Below are positions 21,367 to 31,240 of a stretch of DNA of 44,852 nt, piece after piece. Source of the stretch: Triparma columacea (lineage: Eukaryota > Sar > Bolidophyceae > Parmales > Triparmaceae); assembly GCA_030267965.1 (NCBI GenBank), contig BRYA01000535.1, forward strand, positions 1-44,852. Direction: 5' to 3'. Numbering within the stretch: position 1 is the first letter of the stretch; each line of letters begins with the position of its first letter. The position numbers were made by a program, and so were the translations under genes. Below the pieces are notes generated by a model. The model ran no database searches, was not told the DNA's origin, and worked only from the letters and a program-made list of their open reading frames with translations.

Positions 21367-21433
21367 ACACTTCTGCCTAAGTGGAGTAGCTTGAAAGGCT
21401 TTGTTGATCACTTTCACGTCGTAATTTCCCGCT

Positions 21434-21439
21434 ATAAAC
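21434..21439 (+). promoter_or_regulatory. TATA-like box of ankyrin-MYND gene 1
   Basis: CGCTATAAAC 34 nt before the ATG. The same word is kept in copy 2 at 22941-22946, 29 nt before its ATG. Conservation between duplicates supports function, but the duplication is young enough that it could be passive. Confidence 0.35.
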
Positions 21440-21472
21440 TTACATTTGGGGTAGGTTCGCTAACTGCTCAAA

Positions 21473-22675
21473 ATGGAATCACAATCAGAGGTAGAATCGT
21501 CACACAATTCAGGGTTCAGAAATGTGACATTGCATGGATGGGGCGATTTGACAGAAGGTCGAATCACAAATGTGACAGTACCTGGATCAGTACCTGGATG
21601 GCCCGATTTGACAGAAGGTCAGCTGTTGTGCAATCACTGGGCTGGTGAGCAAGACTGGGATCGCATCAAGGGGTATGCCAAGGAACATGGTCCTGAGGTT
21701 TTGTTAGGCGCTTTAGCACAGCATCTTGATGGGGAATTGGGCGTTGCTTCAGTCCTCTCATTCGCCTCTCAATACGATAATGTTGAGATGGTCAAGCTTA
21801 CCTTAGAGGCCGGTTTCGACAACAAGGAAGCCATGCACTTGGCCGCACAAATGTCAATGAGGAATAGTGACAATTCAACAATCTTGAGATTGCTCTTAGA
21901 ACATGGACTTGACCCTAATATGGACCTACGAAACGAAGGGTTGGCGCACTTTTCCAACCTTTTGATGCTTGCTGCTGAAATGGGACACATAGATCATGCC
22001 ATAGCACTTCTCGATCATGGAGCAAATGTCAACAAACCAGTGGTTGACAACCGTCATGGAGATGTTGTTTCACCACTTGTATGGACTCTCTGTTCTGGAG
22101 CACACGACATATGCAGGCTATTTTTCGCGCGTGGTGCTATCCCAACCACCGACGACGTGTATCTTGTGTTTGGTAATTGCCTCATAGCGTGCGAAGGAAA
22201 AAACCCCGTCCTTAGTAGAGATGGCGCAGTTAAGATGTTCGCAACATTCCTTCATCTCGGAAAGCCCGATTCCGACGTAGTTCGAGACAAATTCGATTCT
22301 TTCCCACCTTCCTTTCGCGATCCCATAATCACCAACATCACGAAACATTACCTTCAAGGCCGTCCCTTCTGCTGCTCTGTTTGCGAGGCTCTAACTGCCA
22401 AGGAGAGCGCCACGCTCCTAAAGTGTCCCTGCCGCACTGTCGCTTACTGTTCGAAGGATTGCCAGCTCAAGCACTGGAGGGAGCACAGGGTGCAGTGCAC
22501 GGGACCGCTGAACGAAAGGGGGGAGAGTGAGGCTATGGTCAAGAAAAGATCCAAGACAGGGAAGGGGATGGCAGGGGGAGGAGCGGATGTGGGAGTAGCG
22601 GAAGGAGCAGTTGTGACGGGGAAGAATGGCAAGAAGGGGAAGAAGGGCAAGAATGGTAGGGGTAAGAAGAAGTGA
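21473..22675 (+). CDS. Ankyrin-repeat MYND zinc-finger protein, copy 1
   Basis: Intronless, 400 residues. The first about 75 residues include two imperfect repeats of a WxDLTEGxxxN type (GWGDLTEGRITN and PGWPDLTEGQLLCN). Ankyrin-type repeats follow (about 85-250), recognisable from LLLEHGLDPN, LMLAAEMGHIDHAIALLDHGANVNK and a later LFFARGAIPTT. A MYND finger lies at about 302-345 (CCSVC...CPC...AYCSKDCQLKHWREHRVQC), with the expected Cys/His spacing. The C-terminus is a basic Gly/Lys tail. MYND domains bind proline-rich partners and ankyrin repeats mediate protein binding. The specific role is unknown. It is paralogous to the gene at 22975. Confidence 0.85.
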   Translation: MESQSEVESSHNSGFRNVTLHGWGDLTEGRITNVTVPGSVPGWPDLTEGQLLCNHWAGEQDWDRIKGYAKEHGPEVLLGALAQHLDGELGVASVLSFASQYDNVEMVKLTLEAGFDNKEAMHLAAQMSMRNSDNSTILRLLLEHGLDPNMDLRNEGLAHFSNLLMLAAEMGHIDHAIALLDHGANVNKPVVDNRHGDVVSPLVWTLCSGAHDICRLFFARGAIPTTDDVYLVFGNCLIACEGKNPVLSRDGAVKMFATFLHLGKPDSDVVRDKFDSFPPSFRDPIITNITKHYLQGRPFCCSVCEALTAKESATLLKCPCRTVAYCSKDCQLKHWREHRVQCTGPLNERGESEAMVKKRSKTGKGMAGGGADVGVAEGAVVTGKNGKKGKKGKNGRGKKK

Positions 22676-22700
22676 ACGAAACAATACAGTAACGCGGCGG

Positions 22701-22775
22701 CTATAAGTAATTTTTCAGAATTCTATGTACATCAAATTGCTTATTTTTGATTGCGATTAGCGTGAGAATGAACAT
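22701..22775 (-). pseudogene. Eroded divergent signal-peptide ORF, copy 2
   Basis: A minus-strand ATG at 22775 opens MFILTLIAIK..., a 24-residue frame closed by TAG at 22701. FILTLIAI is identical to the core of the secreted-peptide gene at 42823, but the rest is lost. It sits in the same divergent position upstream of ankyrin-MYND copy 2. Confidence 0.5.
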
Positions 22776-22974
22776 ATTTCTCCAACTTTCTCCCTTGTTG
22801 CTCCTCGCTTATCCTCGCTTCACCAAAGAAGATGAAACTTTCTCAGAGGTTGACTCCAATATTAGCACCTACACGACACTTCTGCCTAAGTGGAGTAGCT
22901 TCAAGGCTTTGTTGATCACTTTCACATCGTAATTTGCCGCTATAAACCTACATTCGGGATAGGTTCGCTCAAAA

Positions 22975-24189
22975 ATGGAATCAAAATCAGAGGTAGAATC
23001 GACACACAATTCATCAGATACCACACATACAGTGTATGGATGTCCTTGGTTGTTAGAAGGTCGAATCACAAATGTGACAGTATCTAGTTGGGACGATTTG
23101 ACAGAAGGTCAACAGTGCTGCATAAACTGGGCTTTTGAGCAAGACTGGGATCGCATCAAGGGGTATGCCAAGGAACATGGTCCTGAGGTTTTGTTAGGCG
23201 TTCATAAAGAAGAGCATCTTGATGAGGAATGGAAGATAGTTTCAGTCCTCTCAATCGCCTCATACCACCAAGATGTTGCGATTGTCAAGCTTACCTTAGA
23301 GGCCGGCTTCGACAACAAGGAAGCCATGTACGAGGCCGCAACCATATCAATGGAGTATAGTGACAATTCAACAATCTTGAGATTGCTCTTAGAACATGGA
23401 CTTGACCCTAATACGGACCTACGACTCGAAGGGATGGGGGAAGACTTTAACAACCTTTTGATGACTGCTACTGAGGTGGGACACATTGATCAGGCCATGG
23501 CACTTCTCGATCATGGAGCAAATGTGAACAAGATAATAGTTCTCGATGATGGACATGTTGTTTCACCACTTGCTTTTACTGTCAGTTGTGGAGCACACGA
23601 CTTATGCAGGCTGTTTCTCACGCGCGGTGCTATTCCATCCACCAACGACGTGGATGTGCTGTTTCGTCATTGCCTCACAGCGTGCAAAGGAGAACACGAT
23701 TGCCTTAGTAGAGATGGCGCAATAAAGATGTTTGCAACAATTCTTCATCTCGGAAAGCCCGATTCTGACGTAGTTCGAGACAAATTCGATTTATGGGCGC
23801 GCAGGCCTTCCTATCACGATCCTACAATCTCCAACATCACGAAATATTACCTTCAAGGCCGTCCCTTCTGCTGCTTTGTTTGCGAGGCTCTAACTGCCAA
23901 GGAGCGTGACAAGCTCCTTATGTGTCCCTGTCGCAACGTCGCCTACTGCTCGAGGGAGTGCCAGCTCAAGCACTGGAAGGAGCACAAGGTGCTATGCACG
24001 GGACCGCTGAACGAAAGGGGGGAGAGTGAGGCAATGGTCAAGAAAAGATCCAAGACAGGGAAGGGGATGGCAGGGGGAGGAGCGGATGTGGGAGTAGCGG
24101 ATGTGGGAGTAGCGGAGGGAGCAGGTGCGACGGGGAAGAACGGCAAGAAGGGCAAGAAGGGCAAGAAGGGTAGGGGTAAGAAGAAGTGA
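22975..24189 (+). CDS. Ankyrin-repeat MYND zinc-finger protein, copy 2
   Basis: Intronless, 404 residues, the tandem paralogue of the gene at 21473 and collinear along its whole length. Shared blocks include EQDWDRIKGYAKEHGPEVLL, KLTLEAGFDNKEAM, DNSTILRLLLEHGLDPN and HLGKPDSDVVRDKFD. The MYND finger is intact (CCFVC...CPC...AYCSRECQLKHWKEHKVLC). The tail carries one extra copy of the ADVGV unit relative to copy 1. The first 45 residues differ most (HNSSDTTHTVYGCPWLLEG), with one of the two WxDLTEG repeats altered. Both copies have intact frames, so both are probably functional. Confidence 0.85.
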   Translation: MESKSEVESTHNSSDTTHTVYGCPWLLEGRITNVTVSSWDDLTEGQQCCINWAFEQDWDRIKGYAKEHGPEVLLGVHKEEHLDEEWKIVSVLSIASYHQDVAIVKLTLEAGFDNKEAMYEAATISMEYSDNSTILRLLLEHGLDPNTDLRLEGMGEDFNNLLMTATEVGHIDQAMALLDHGANVNKIIVLDDGHVVSPLAFTVSCGAHDLCRLFLTRGAIPSTNDVDVLFRHCLTACKGEHDCLSRDGAIKMFATILHLGKPDSDVVRDKFDLWARRPSYHDPTISNITKYYLQGRPFCCFVCEALTAKERDKLLMCPCRNVAYCSRECQLKHWKEHKVLCTGPLNERGESEAMVKKRSKTGKGMAGGGADVGVADVGVAEGAGATGKNGKKGKKGKKGRGKKK

Positions 24190-24303
24190 ACGAAACAATA
24201 CAGTAATGAAGCGGCTATAATAAGCAAATTTTCAGAATTTGATGTACAACAAACCAAAAAACCTTCACAATACCACCTCTCCTGCCTTCCCTCAATCTAA
24301 CCC

Positions 24304-25920
24304 TTACTGTAGGAACCTATTAAAAATGCCTTCAACCCTAGCCTTATAATCCAGCCACCTGAACTCCTTGGGCACCCCCATCTCCGCTCTCTTCCCCATG
24401 CAATTTGTAACCTCCTCAAGTTCCTCCATCTCCCCTCTCCCGCTCCCCCCGTACTCGCAGTTCTTCTCCGGCACGTAAACCTTCACGTAATCATGCTGGG
24501 TTTGGAAGCCCTTAACGTCCTCTTCTCCGCTGTACTTTTTATTTATCAGGACGCAGCCGTAAGACACGGCCTCCACGGCGCTGGGGCCTAGCAGTGGGTG
24601 CCCGAGCGCGAGGAGGTGCGTGGAGGATTTGAGCAATGAGTGGTATTCGGCTTTACTCAAATGACCAGTCCTTATCACAGAGTTTGGGAGGTTTACGTTG
24701 GAGTTCTTGGGTAGGGGGGTTACTAACGTTACAGCGGGGAGATCGGAGAGGGAATTTATGAGATGTAGGACCCGGGGGGTGAAGTATTTAGGGTCTTTGC
24801 CCCATATCACAATCTTGGCGTTGTTTGAGTTTTCACCATCAGCACTACCAACACCACCAGCACCGCCAACACCACCTCCTACTACATCCATAACCCCACC
24901 ACTTATCGCCCCATTAATTCCCTCCTCCTGCTCCCCAATATCATCCTGAGGAATGAAGAACCCCAAAAAAGTCCCCTTCCCATCCCTCCCTTTATTCGGG
25001 TAAGCTCTCAAAACATTCCTCCCAACATCAAAGCCTCCCCCGATCCCCCCGTTCCTATTAACATAGCTAATCTCAGTCCCGAAGAAGTCCAGTATAACGA
25101 CCTTCCTTTCATCCTCCACGAACTTCCTCAATACCCATCCAGGTCCCGCCCATGTCCACGGGTCGAATACGTACAAATCGTAGACCTTACCCTTACCCAT
25201 CACCTCCATCTCACCGTCGCTTGTAGCCACGTCGATGTCAACGTTGTAGAGCGAGCGAAGAGCGGAGATTAAGGACTTGCGGACCAATATCTCACCGGCT
25301 GGACCACCTTTTGAAGCGGAGGTTGAATATGATGTTAGGGAATCCATTGTGAAGATTAGGACGTGCTTTTTATTCAACGTTGGGGGTTTGGGGGGAGGTA
25401 TTTTTGAACGATCAGGTGGGGAGGTTGGTATTGTGTTTATAACGTTGTTGGTTGTAGGGGGTTTGAGGAGGGGGGGTATAGTGGAGGGTTGAGGTTTTGG
25501 GTTTCGGGGGTTGTTGTTGGGGTTGATGACGTTCCTATCGTTGATAACTTGTTCGCTTTCTTGACCTCCGCCAACGCTGTAGATACGACCACCGTTACCC
25601 CGTCCATCAACTATGTTTTTGTTGTTGCCTTGAGAAGTGTCTTTATCCTGAACTACATTGGCACCTCTTAAACCATACTCTCCATCTCCGTCTACACCCT
25701 TCCTTCCACCCCCCGTATTCGAGTCACTTTTAACCCCGCCTTTCTCACCCTCATGACCGTAAAATGCAAGGTTGTGTGTGTAGTGAAAGACAAGCACGAT
25801 TAGGAGGAGGAGAGGGAATAAAATAATAAGAGAAGATGGAAGAGTACGGGGACGGGGATGGGAAGGATCCGGATGCTCTGAAAGAGAAGAGGATGAGGGA
25901 CGGTGCGCACGCCTGAGCAT
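24304..25920 (-). CDS. GT18 family (MGAT5-like) glycosyltransferase, type II membrane protein
   Basis: Single exon, 538 residues. A short cytosolic N-terminus precedes one signal-anchor (about 30-47, LIILFPLLLLIVLVFHY), followed by a disordered Gly/Asn stem (about 50-185). The luminal catalytic domain contains VVILDFFGTEISY, a GTFLGFFIPQ block, VIWGKDPKYF and GPSAVEAVSYGCVLINKKYS, which match the order in alpha-1,6-mannosyl N-acetylglucosaminyltransferase V. MGAT5 adds beta-1,6-GlcNAc to N-glycans in the Golgi. Donor and acceptor here are inferred only. A Gly-rich low-complexity insert (near 330-350) interrupts the domain. The start is the first ATG. Only 109 bp separate it from the divergent polyQ gene. 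Confidence 0.75.
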   Translation of the reverse strand: MLRRAHRPSSSSLSEHPDPSHPRPRTLPSSLIILFPLLLLIVLVFHYTHNLAFYGHEGEKGGVKSDSNTGGGRKGVDGDGEYGLRGANVVQDKDTSQGNNKNIVDGRGNGGRIYSVGGGQESEQVINDRNVINPNNNPRNPKPQPSTIPPLLKPPTTNNVINTIPTSPPDRSKIPPPKPPTLNKKHVLIFTMDSLTSYSTSASKGGPAGEILVRKSLISALRSLYNVDIDVATSDGEMEVMGKGKVYDLYVFDPWTWAGPGWVLRKFVEDERKVVILDFFGTEISYVNRNGGIGGGFDVGRNVLRAYPNKGRDGKGTFLGFFIPQDDIGEQEEGINGAISGGVMDVVGGGVGGAGGVGSADGENSNNAKIVIWGKDPKYFTPRVLHLINSLSDLPAVTLVTPLPKNSNVNLPNSVIRTGHLSKAEYHSLLKSSTHLLALGHPLLGPSAVEAVSYGCVLINKKYSGEEDVKGFQTQHDYVKVYVPEKNCEYGGSGRGEMEELEEVTNCMGKRAEMGVPKEFRWLDYKARVEGIFNRFLQ

Positions 25921-26029
25921 GATCTTTGAAGAACAAGAGCAGGGAAAAAAGTTTTTTACCCAAACAACTTTTCTCTTTTCTCCGACTTACTTTCCATCAA
26001 AAATACCAAAAATCCACACTATCGATAAC

Positions 26030-28117
26030 ATGGCTAACACACTCGCAACTGATGCCTTAAAGAACATGCTTGGAATAGGAAGTGTAACATCTACATCAAC
26101 ATCTGCATCCAAAAGTCCCAAACAGGACTCCACCAGGGATGCCTCCGTGAAATGTCCTTCAAATAGCTCTTCAAATAGCTCTTCAAACACCCCTACAGGT
26201 ACCCCCTCTAAACCTTCATCAGCTAAAGCTTCAACAGCTGCACAAAGAGGGGCTGAACTTAGGAGACAACACGAAGCTAAGAAGAAAGCAGAGTCAAACG
26301 GAGCAAATAAGGCCAAAAATGGGACAAAAAAGGAGACCACGGGACAGAATAGAAATACTTCCAATTCAGCTAAGCAGAAGAAGCAGATACTCACCAAGGA
26401 AACCCAGGAGGCCATGGAAAGGAAGAACGCCCAGGCCAAGGCTCGCCTTCTAGCACATCAGCAGCAGCAGGCGGCCAGGACTGCGAAGGCTCAGAAGGCT
26501 AAATCAAATACGCAGGCTAAGAAACAGGGGGGCAAGGGGAAGCAGCAGCAGCAGCAACAACATCAGCAGCAGCAGGCAGCAGCACTAGCAGCCAAGCAGA
26601 GGAAGGCTCAGGAGGCGTTCGCCCGTGCCGCCCTCGCCGGAAATGGTAAGGCTCCCCCTGGCGCGCAATCGTCCGGAAAGGGCGGTTTCGCATGGAGCGA
26701 GTTCCAGACTGCCCCAGACGCTTCAGAGCTACCGCTCCCGGCCTTCTCACCAAGCGGCATGTCAGCTTCGGAAATGTTCGAAAGCACACAAGAAGAAACC
26801 ACTGCACCCCCCGCCCCCCCTTCAACGGAAAGTGGGTACACCGCAACGAAGGTGGAACCTACGCCAGTTCCCCCCCCCCCCCCACCGGCACCACCTAAAC
26901 CCTCAGCTTTATCACTACTTGAGAACCTAGCCCTGAACCCATCCTCGAGTACGGCATCCTCGAACGAGGTTAATAGAGGGAAGCAGGCACTGAACAACCC
27001 AACGCTAACAACAACGTCAACAAAAATACCGAACACGGGGGGTGGTAGTGGGGTAGATTTGAGTCTCCCAGGCGGCGGGGTGGATTTAGGTGGCGCTGCA
27101 GCTGCCCCAGCTGCTTTAGCTGTCGCTGAAGGGGGCGGAGTTGACCTTGGAGGAGGTGGAGGAAATGGAAGGGAAGCAACGACTATGAAGGTTAGTTTGG
27201 GTGGGGGGTGGGGGGGGAGAAAGAGAGAGAGAGAGAGGTTGAAAGGACGAGGCGAAGGGTTAGACGATGGTTATCGACAGGGCTATCACGATTTGATTGT
27301 GGAAGGGGATTACGATTTGTTATGTGACTGGGAAATGCTAAATTAACCCCCCCCCCGCCTTCCCACACGTTGCTCAACCATCTAGAATACGTCGAACCTA
27401 ATAGACCAGAACCAGTCCCCCCCCCCCCCCTTCGGTGCCTTCTCCGTACCCGGTCCCCACCATCTCGGTTTCGCGCCTAACCTTCACCCCCCTCCTCCCA
27501 ACATGAGCATGCAGCCTCCTCTGCACCCAGGGGTTCCCGCAAACATGGGACAACAACAGCAGATGCAGATGCCGATGCCTATGCAGATGCAGCACGGCAT
27601 GCCGCCAAGGCACGTTATGATGATGCAACAGCAACAACAACAACAGCAGCAGCAGCAGCAACAACAACAAAACGGCTACCACCACCAACAAAACGGCCAC
27701 CACCAACAACAACACGGCCACCAACAACCCCACCTCCAACAACCCCACCTCCCCCCGCAACATATGATGATGCAACACCCTGGAATGTTACAGCAGCAGC
27801 AGCAGCAGCATCTTCAACAGCAGCAGCAGCAGCAGTGGGGTGCGCCTCAGTGGGTCGGACAGCAAGCCCCGGGAGTGCATATCCAAGGCACAGTCGGGGG
27901 GGGAACGTACGGACAAGCTTACAACCCCCACGTGACACTTCAACACCACCAACAACAGCAACAGTACGGGGGGGCGCCACAAATGCAACATAGGGGGATG
28001 GGGGGAGGAGGAACAACGGCGGGAGGGAACTTGTACGGGTACGGGGAAATGGGAGGGGGGAAAATTAAGAAAACAGGATGGGCTGGAATCGTGGAGAACG
28101 GGGGGCACAAGAAGTAA
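26030..28117 (+). CDS. Low-complexity polyQ/His/Gly protein, possible RNA-granule component (two exons)
   Basis: Exons 26030-27190 and 27386-28117 (GTTAGT donor, CTCAAC branch-like site, TAG acceptor) give 630 residues. The N-terminus DALKNMLGIG is followed by a Lys/Ala/Gln-rich helical region (about 70-205) and Pro/Ser/Gly-rich segments. The second exon is dominated by Met/Gln/His, with a 15-residue Gln run and several shorter ones. It ends in KIKKTGWAGIVENGG. No folded domain is recognised. The ALKNML start recalls short Leu-rich motifs used by mRNA-decay factors to bind LSm or helicase partners. That and the prion-like composition suggest, but do not show, a P-body or stress-granule role. 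The start ATG 26030 is preferred to earlier in-frame codons because it follows an A-rich leader. Confidence 0.75.
27625..27670 (+). repeat. CAA/CAG tract encoding polyglutamine
   Basis: An in-frame mixed CAA/CAG run in exon 2 of the low-complexity gene. Additional shorter CAG/CAA runs occur at about 27793-27836 and 27950-27964. Confidence 0.9.
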
Positions 28118-28264
28118 ACGCTAAATAGGGGGAGAAGGGAGGGAGCTATTGGATTTTGTGTTAAAGATACAACTGTTCATCATGACGCAGGTTAATTCTA
28201 CGCCGTTTTCATTGACAAAATCTTTGCGCATATCATACAGTCCTCCTCCTCCTTCTTTCCTCTC

Positions 28265-28901
28265 TCACCAATCCTCGCGTGGTTTGATGCACTCATATAC
28301 AGCAAATATAGCGCCGAATGACCAGAATAACATTGCCGACGCCATGTTCATCTTTAAGACTTTGAGAGATTACGGGTTAGTGACGTACGAAGGTGTGAAC
28401 ACAAGCATTTTAGAACAAAGTCTCATGGCTTCGCACCCTCGTGGGCGCCGACTTAAAACCAAGCTCACCTTGCGCCCACGCTATTGTCTTTTTACCCTTG
28501 GCAGCTAACACTGGGGCAGGGAGCTTGAAAACGAACATGAAGGCAGGGAAGGCGTAATTTGCGAATTGAAGGAGACAGAAGAACACACTAAGACCAGTCG
28601 AAAGCTTTGGAGAAGAGGGGTGAAGGATGAGGGATATGGTGTGGAGTGGGAAGGTGAAGTATGCCCTCTCTTGAGGGATGGTTGTCAGACGATTATAGAT
28701 TGCCCATATGGTGAAGAACCATCCGGACGAGGCTAATGGGTAAACTATACTGGTGCTCGTTGAGATTAAGGTGTAGAGAGATCCGCCCCATTGGCACGCC
28801 TGGGAGACCACCATGAGATACATGAGGAAGTTCGCCTTACCCGACATTGACTTGGCAGGCTCTTCCTCGGCAGGCTCCTCCTCCACATCACTGGAGGACA
28901 T
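28265..28901 (-). CDS. Four-helix membrane protein of unknown family (two exons)
   Basis: Exon 1 (28469-28901) ends at a GTGAGC donor. A 109-nt intron with a CACTAAC branch site leads to exon 2 (28265-28359), giving 175 residues. After an acidic N-terminus (MSSSDVEEEPAEEEP), hydrophobic segments are seen at about 20-45, 50-70, 85-120 (YFTFPLHTISLIL and VFFCLLQFANYAF) and, in exon 2, MASAMLFWSFGAIFAVYE, followed by the tail CIKPREDW. Reading through the donor instead gives a hydrophilic, non-conserved-looking end and loses the last helix, which supports the splice. An upstream in-frame ATG (29013) is possible, but its extension looks non-coding. No family was recognised. Confidence 0.7.
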
Positions 28902-29261
28902 GTTTGAACTAACGGGAAAAGAGGGAATTGTTAGACCGCATTCGGCGTAACCCTGTGCAACGCGCGCAACCTTGATTCCTCTTTCCTCAAGGCATTGGGC
29001 TACGAAACAAGACAAGCCATGGCAAATTACTCATACCAACATCATCGACGATGACAAGACTACGGCAGCCGGGAATAACAATAGGTCGGAAGGTCCCGAA
29101 AGTATCAGACTCACATTCTCACTAAATGGCAGTGAACCCTACACAGCAAAAATTTCAGGCCATCGCAATCTGAAAGATGAGCTGTCCTGGCTGGGGGAGG
29201 GGACAGCACCCCATTTTCTTGCTCGCGACTTCTTGTGCGATCTCGAAGTGTAAATTTGAAG
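28902..29261. other. Divergent intergenic region
   Basis: 360 bp between the four-helix membrane gene (-) and the arylsulfotransferase-like gene (+). Minus-strand cccgttag just before the ATG at 28901 could be a 5'UTR acceptor. Otherwise I see no gene. Confidence 0.4.
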
Positions 29262-30731
29262 ATGATTCTCAGGCCAACCCATGCTCTGCTCGCGATGGCC
29301 GCGGCGGCCGCCGCGGCTTCCCCTACCACCGAGATAGTAGGCCTCGTATCCGCCGGTGGAGGCGGTCCACCTGGCCCCCCAAATCTCTTATCTAACAGCA
29401 TGAACTGGTGCACCTTGGCATACGAGGATGAAAATTTGACTTCTGCAGCGAATGTAACCCTTACCGAGAGCACCACAGAGGACGCCCCGGACGAAATTTG
29501 GGTGTACAGTATCGAATCACCCACCTTTGAGCTCTCGGGGAGGTATTGGGACAACAAAATATACGGTGAGTTACGTACGTAAAATATACGGTGAGTTGTG
29601 TGACCAATCATGATTCTCCCTTACCTGCGTTGCGTTACTATTCACCAAATCTCAACCTTCCCCCCTTTCACCTCTTACACAATCGCACCCACCCGCACTC
29701 CAGGCTACACCAACGTTGGGAACGCACCATCCTCTGGGGGCTGCTGTTCCGATTCCTTTACAATCTACTCCGAGTCAAACCCCTCTGGCGAGGTTGTCGA
29801 CCTGACGTCGATAATCTCCCCTCTCTTCCCCAACGCCGTCGACTCTTACGCCTACCCCACCCACACCTTTGATATTGTTAAGCAGGAGGACGGCTCTGCT
29901 CACGCTTATTTGATGGTCCAATACGAGGACGCAGACATCAACGCCCTAGCGGATGCAGTAGTCGTCCTTGACGTCGACACACTCGAGGTGATCCCCACTG
30001 CGGACGGATCCAAATATTTTTCGTTCCTCGAAAGCGCCAACGCTGGGACAATGTCAACCACAAAGGCTGACACAATCTTCCGCATCCAGCACTACACTTC
30101 GACCGACGACTCCAAGGAAGAGTGGCACGGCAACGGGATCACGGCCTTCACAACGACTGACGGGATCCCAATTTTGGCCATCACCCATCGTTCTCTCAAC
30201 GAGTGTGTCCTCCTTAAGAACCCTTACTCCCTGACCAGCGAAGAGGGGGGGGGTAAGATCGTCCAGAGGTTCGGGCGCCCCGGGTACTACAACGCCAACG
30301 GAAAGTCCAACGTTCAGCATGACTTTGGAGGTATTGGTAACGACGACTCTACCTGGAACGGTGTCCACAATGCCTGGTACTCCGTTGCCGCGGACGGAAC
30401 GGAGACTGTAACCATCTACGTCAACTCCGACGGGAGCGACTCCTCACACGTTTACAACTTCGACCTCAACCTGAAGGAGGAGGACGACTTTGAGGGGGTC
30501 ATCGATGACACCGTTTTTGACACCGAGTGGAGGTCCGTCGCGTTGCCTTGGCTTGCTGGTTCTCAGGGGGGTGCCCGCCCAATCGGACCACAGAAGGAGG
30601 GTTCCAGGGTCTTTGTCGTTGGATCAGGCTCGGCGACACAGGGAATCTATGTCGTGTCAGAGGATGGGGAGATGCAGTCCTGTGGCGATGGAATTGGACC
30701 TTATGATTCTTTCCTGAGGTTCTTTCCCTGA
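29262..30731 (+). CDS. Arylsulfotransferase (ASST)-like secreted beta-propeller protein (two exons)
   Basis: Exons 29262-29565 and 29704-30731 (GTGAGT donor, CAG acceptor) give 443 residues. The N-terminus, MILRPTHALLAMAAAAAAA, is a plausible signal peptide. The second exon contains EEWHGNGITAF (about 245), AITHRSLNECVLL, a GKIVQRFGRP turn and SNVQHDF, in the order and spacing of the H-x-N-S / S-R-x-N / W-x-L-G-G / Q-H-D series of arylsulfotransferase-like propellers. A CC pair (GGCCSDSF) and several other Cys suggest an oxidising compartment. Enzymatic activity is not established, since many family members are uncharacterised. The donor is tandemly duplicated. Confidence 0.65.
29557..29597 (+). 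repeat. Tandemly duplicated 5' splice site
   Basis: The 17-mer aaaatatacggtgagtt occurs at 29557-29573 and again at 29581-29597 (24-bp period). Using the first GT (29566) keeps the frame. Using the second adds 24 nt that include an in-frame TAA (29580-29582). Confidence 0.85.
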
Positions 30732-31240
30732 GAGTCGTGGAAGGGGGGGGGGAGGGAAGGGGGATATTTTGTCGCCATGATCCCATCTTTTTACAATTGG
30801 ATTTTGCGACACAATAAATAAATGAGAATGATGATTACATTTTTCTACAACGAGGCGGCATATTATTACATTCACAAGTTGAGCCTCAAAAGTTCCTTGT
30901 ATCTCGTTCCCGCGGGTCCTTTCCCAAACCCTCTCCGCCTCCTCTGTTTCGGAATATTTCTCTGTGTGCTCTATGATGACCTCCGTTCACTCCTGCACCG
31001 ACAGTTGTCTGATTTTTAACGCGATCAGCAACTCTGAGAATAACTCAAAATAAAGATCGGAGGACCAGGATCCAGGATTTTGGATAGCTTCTATTTAGTT
31101 TCTCAGAAGCCACAACGCCCACGCAGAAGCTCACAACCTTCCTCGCTTCCACATTAGCCTAATTCCCAGCGTCTCGCATTAACGATTTTCGAAAGAAGTC
31201 GCTCCATCCTACAAAACCATCCTTCCTTTAAAATCCCCCC
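30732..31240. other. Intergenic region holding a duplicated gene fragment
   Basis: A G-rich 3' end precedes an AT-rich stretch, then the YkgJ-like gene fragment at 30871-31001. The remaining 240 bp before the hydrolase ATG show no coding signature. Confidence 0.6.
30871..31001 (-). pseudogene. Duplicated 3'-terminal fragment of the YkgJ-like gene at 33502
   Basis: 131 bp align to the last about 40 codons of the YkgJ-like gene (33501-33631) in the same orientation, with most bases identical. Relative to the parent there is an in-frame TGC-to-TGA change in the ECTEVII segment, a one-base insertion in the GAGAGGG stretch and a 3-bp deletion near LLKRLNL. It is therefore non-coding. It lies about 2.6 kb from the parent, with the hydrolase-methyltransferase gene between them. 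Confidence 0.8.

Larger units (their letters stand above)
21010..21472. other. Gene-poor spacer with upstream module of ankyrin-MYND gene 1
   Basis: The first about 150 bp show nothing. From about 21153 the sequence is part of the tandem duplication. It contains the eroded divergent signal-peptide ORF (21170-21262, minus) and the shared upstream element (21225-21366). A TATAAA lies at 21434-21439, 34 nt before the ATG. Confidence 0.6.
21153..24245 (+). repeat. Tandem segmental duplication (~1.5-kb unit) carrying ankyrin-MYND genes
   Basis: Unit 1 (about 21153-22735) and unit 2 (about 22736-24245) are direct repeats. Both begin with gacatcaaattgctta or tacatcaaattgctta, contain the same upstream element, a TATA-like site and an intronless ankyrin-MYND gene, and end after the stop with gaacgaaacaatacagtaa. 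Similarity is very high in the Gly/Lys-rich 3' coding end and lower in the middle of the genes. Confidence 0.85.

Noticed and set aside
28149..28508. Plus-strand open frame of 119 codons
   Set aside because: It covers the intron and second exon of the four-helix membrane gene on the other strand and has no coding features.
31057..31085. GGAGGACCAG(G)ATCC resembling part of the shared MYND upstream element
   Set aside because: Only about 14 bp match and the flanks do not align.
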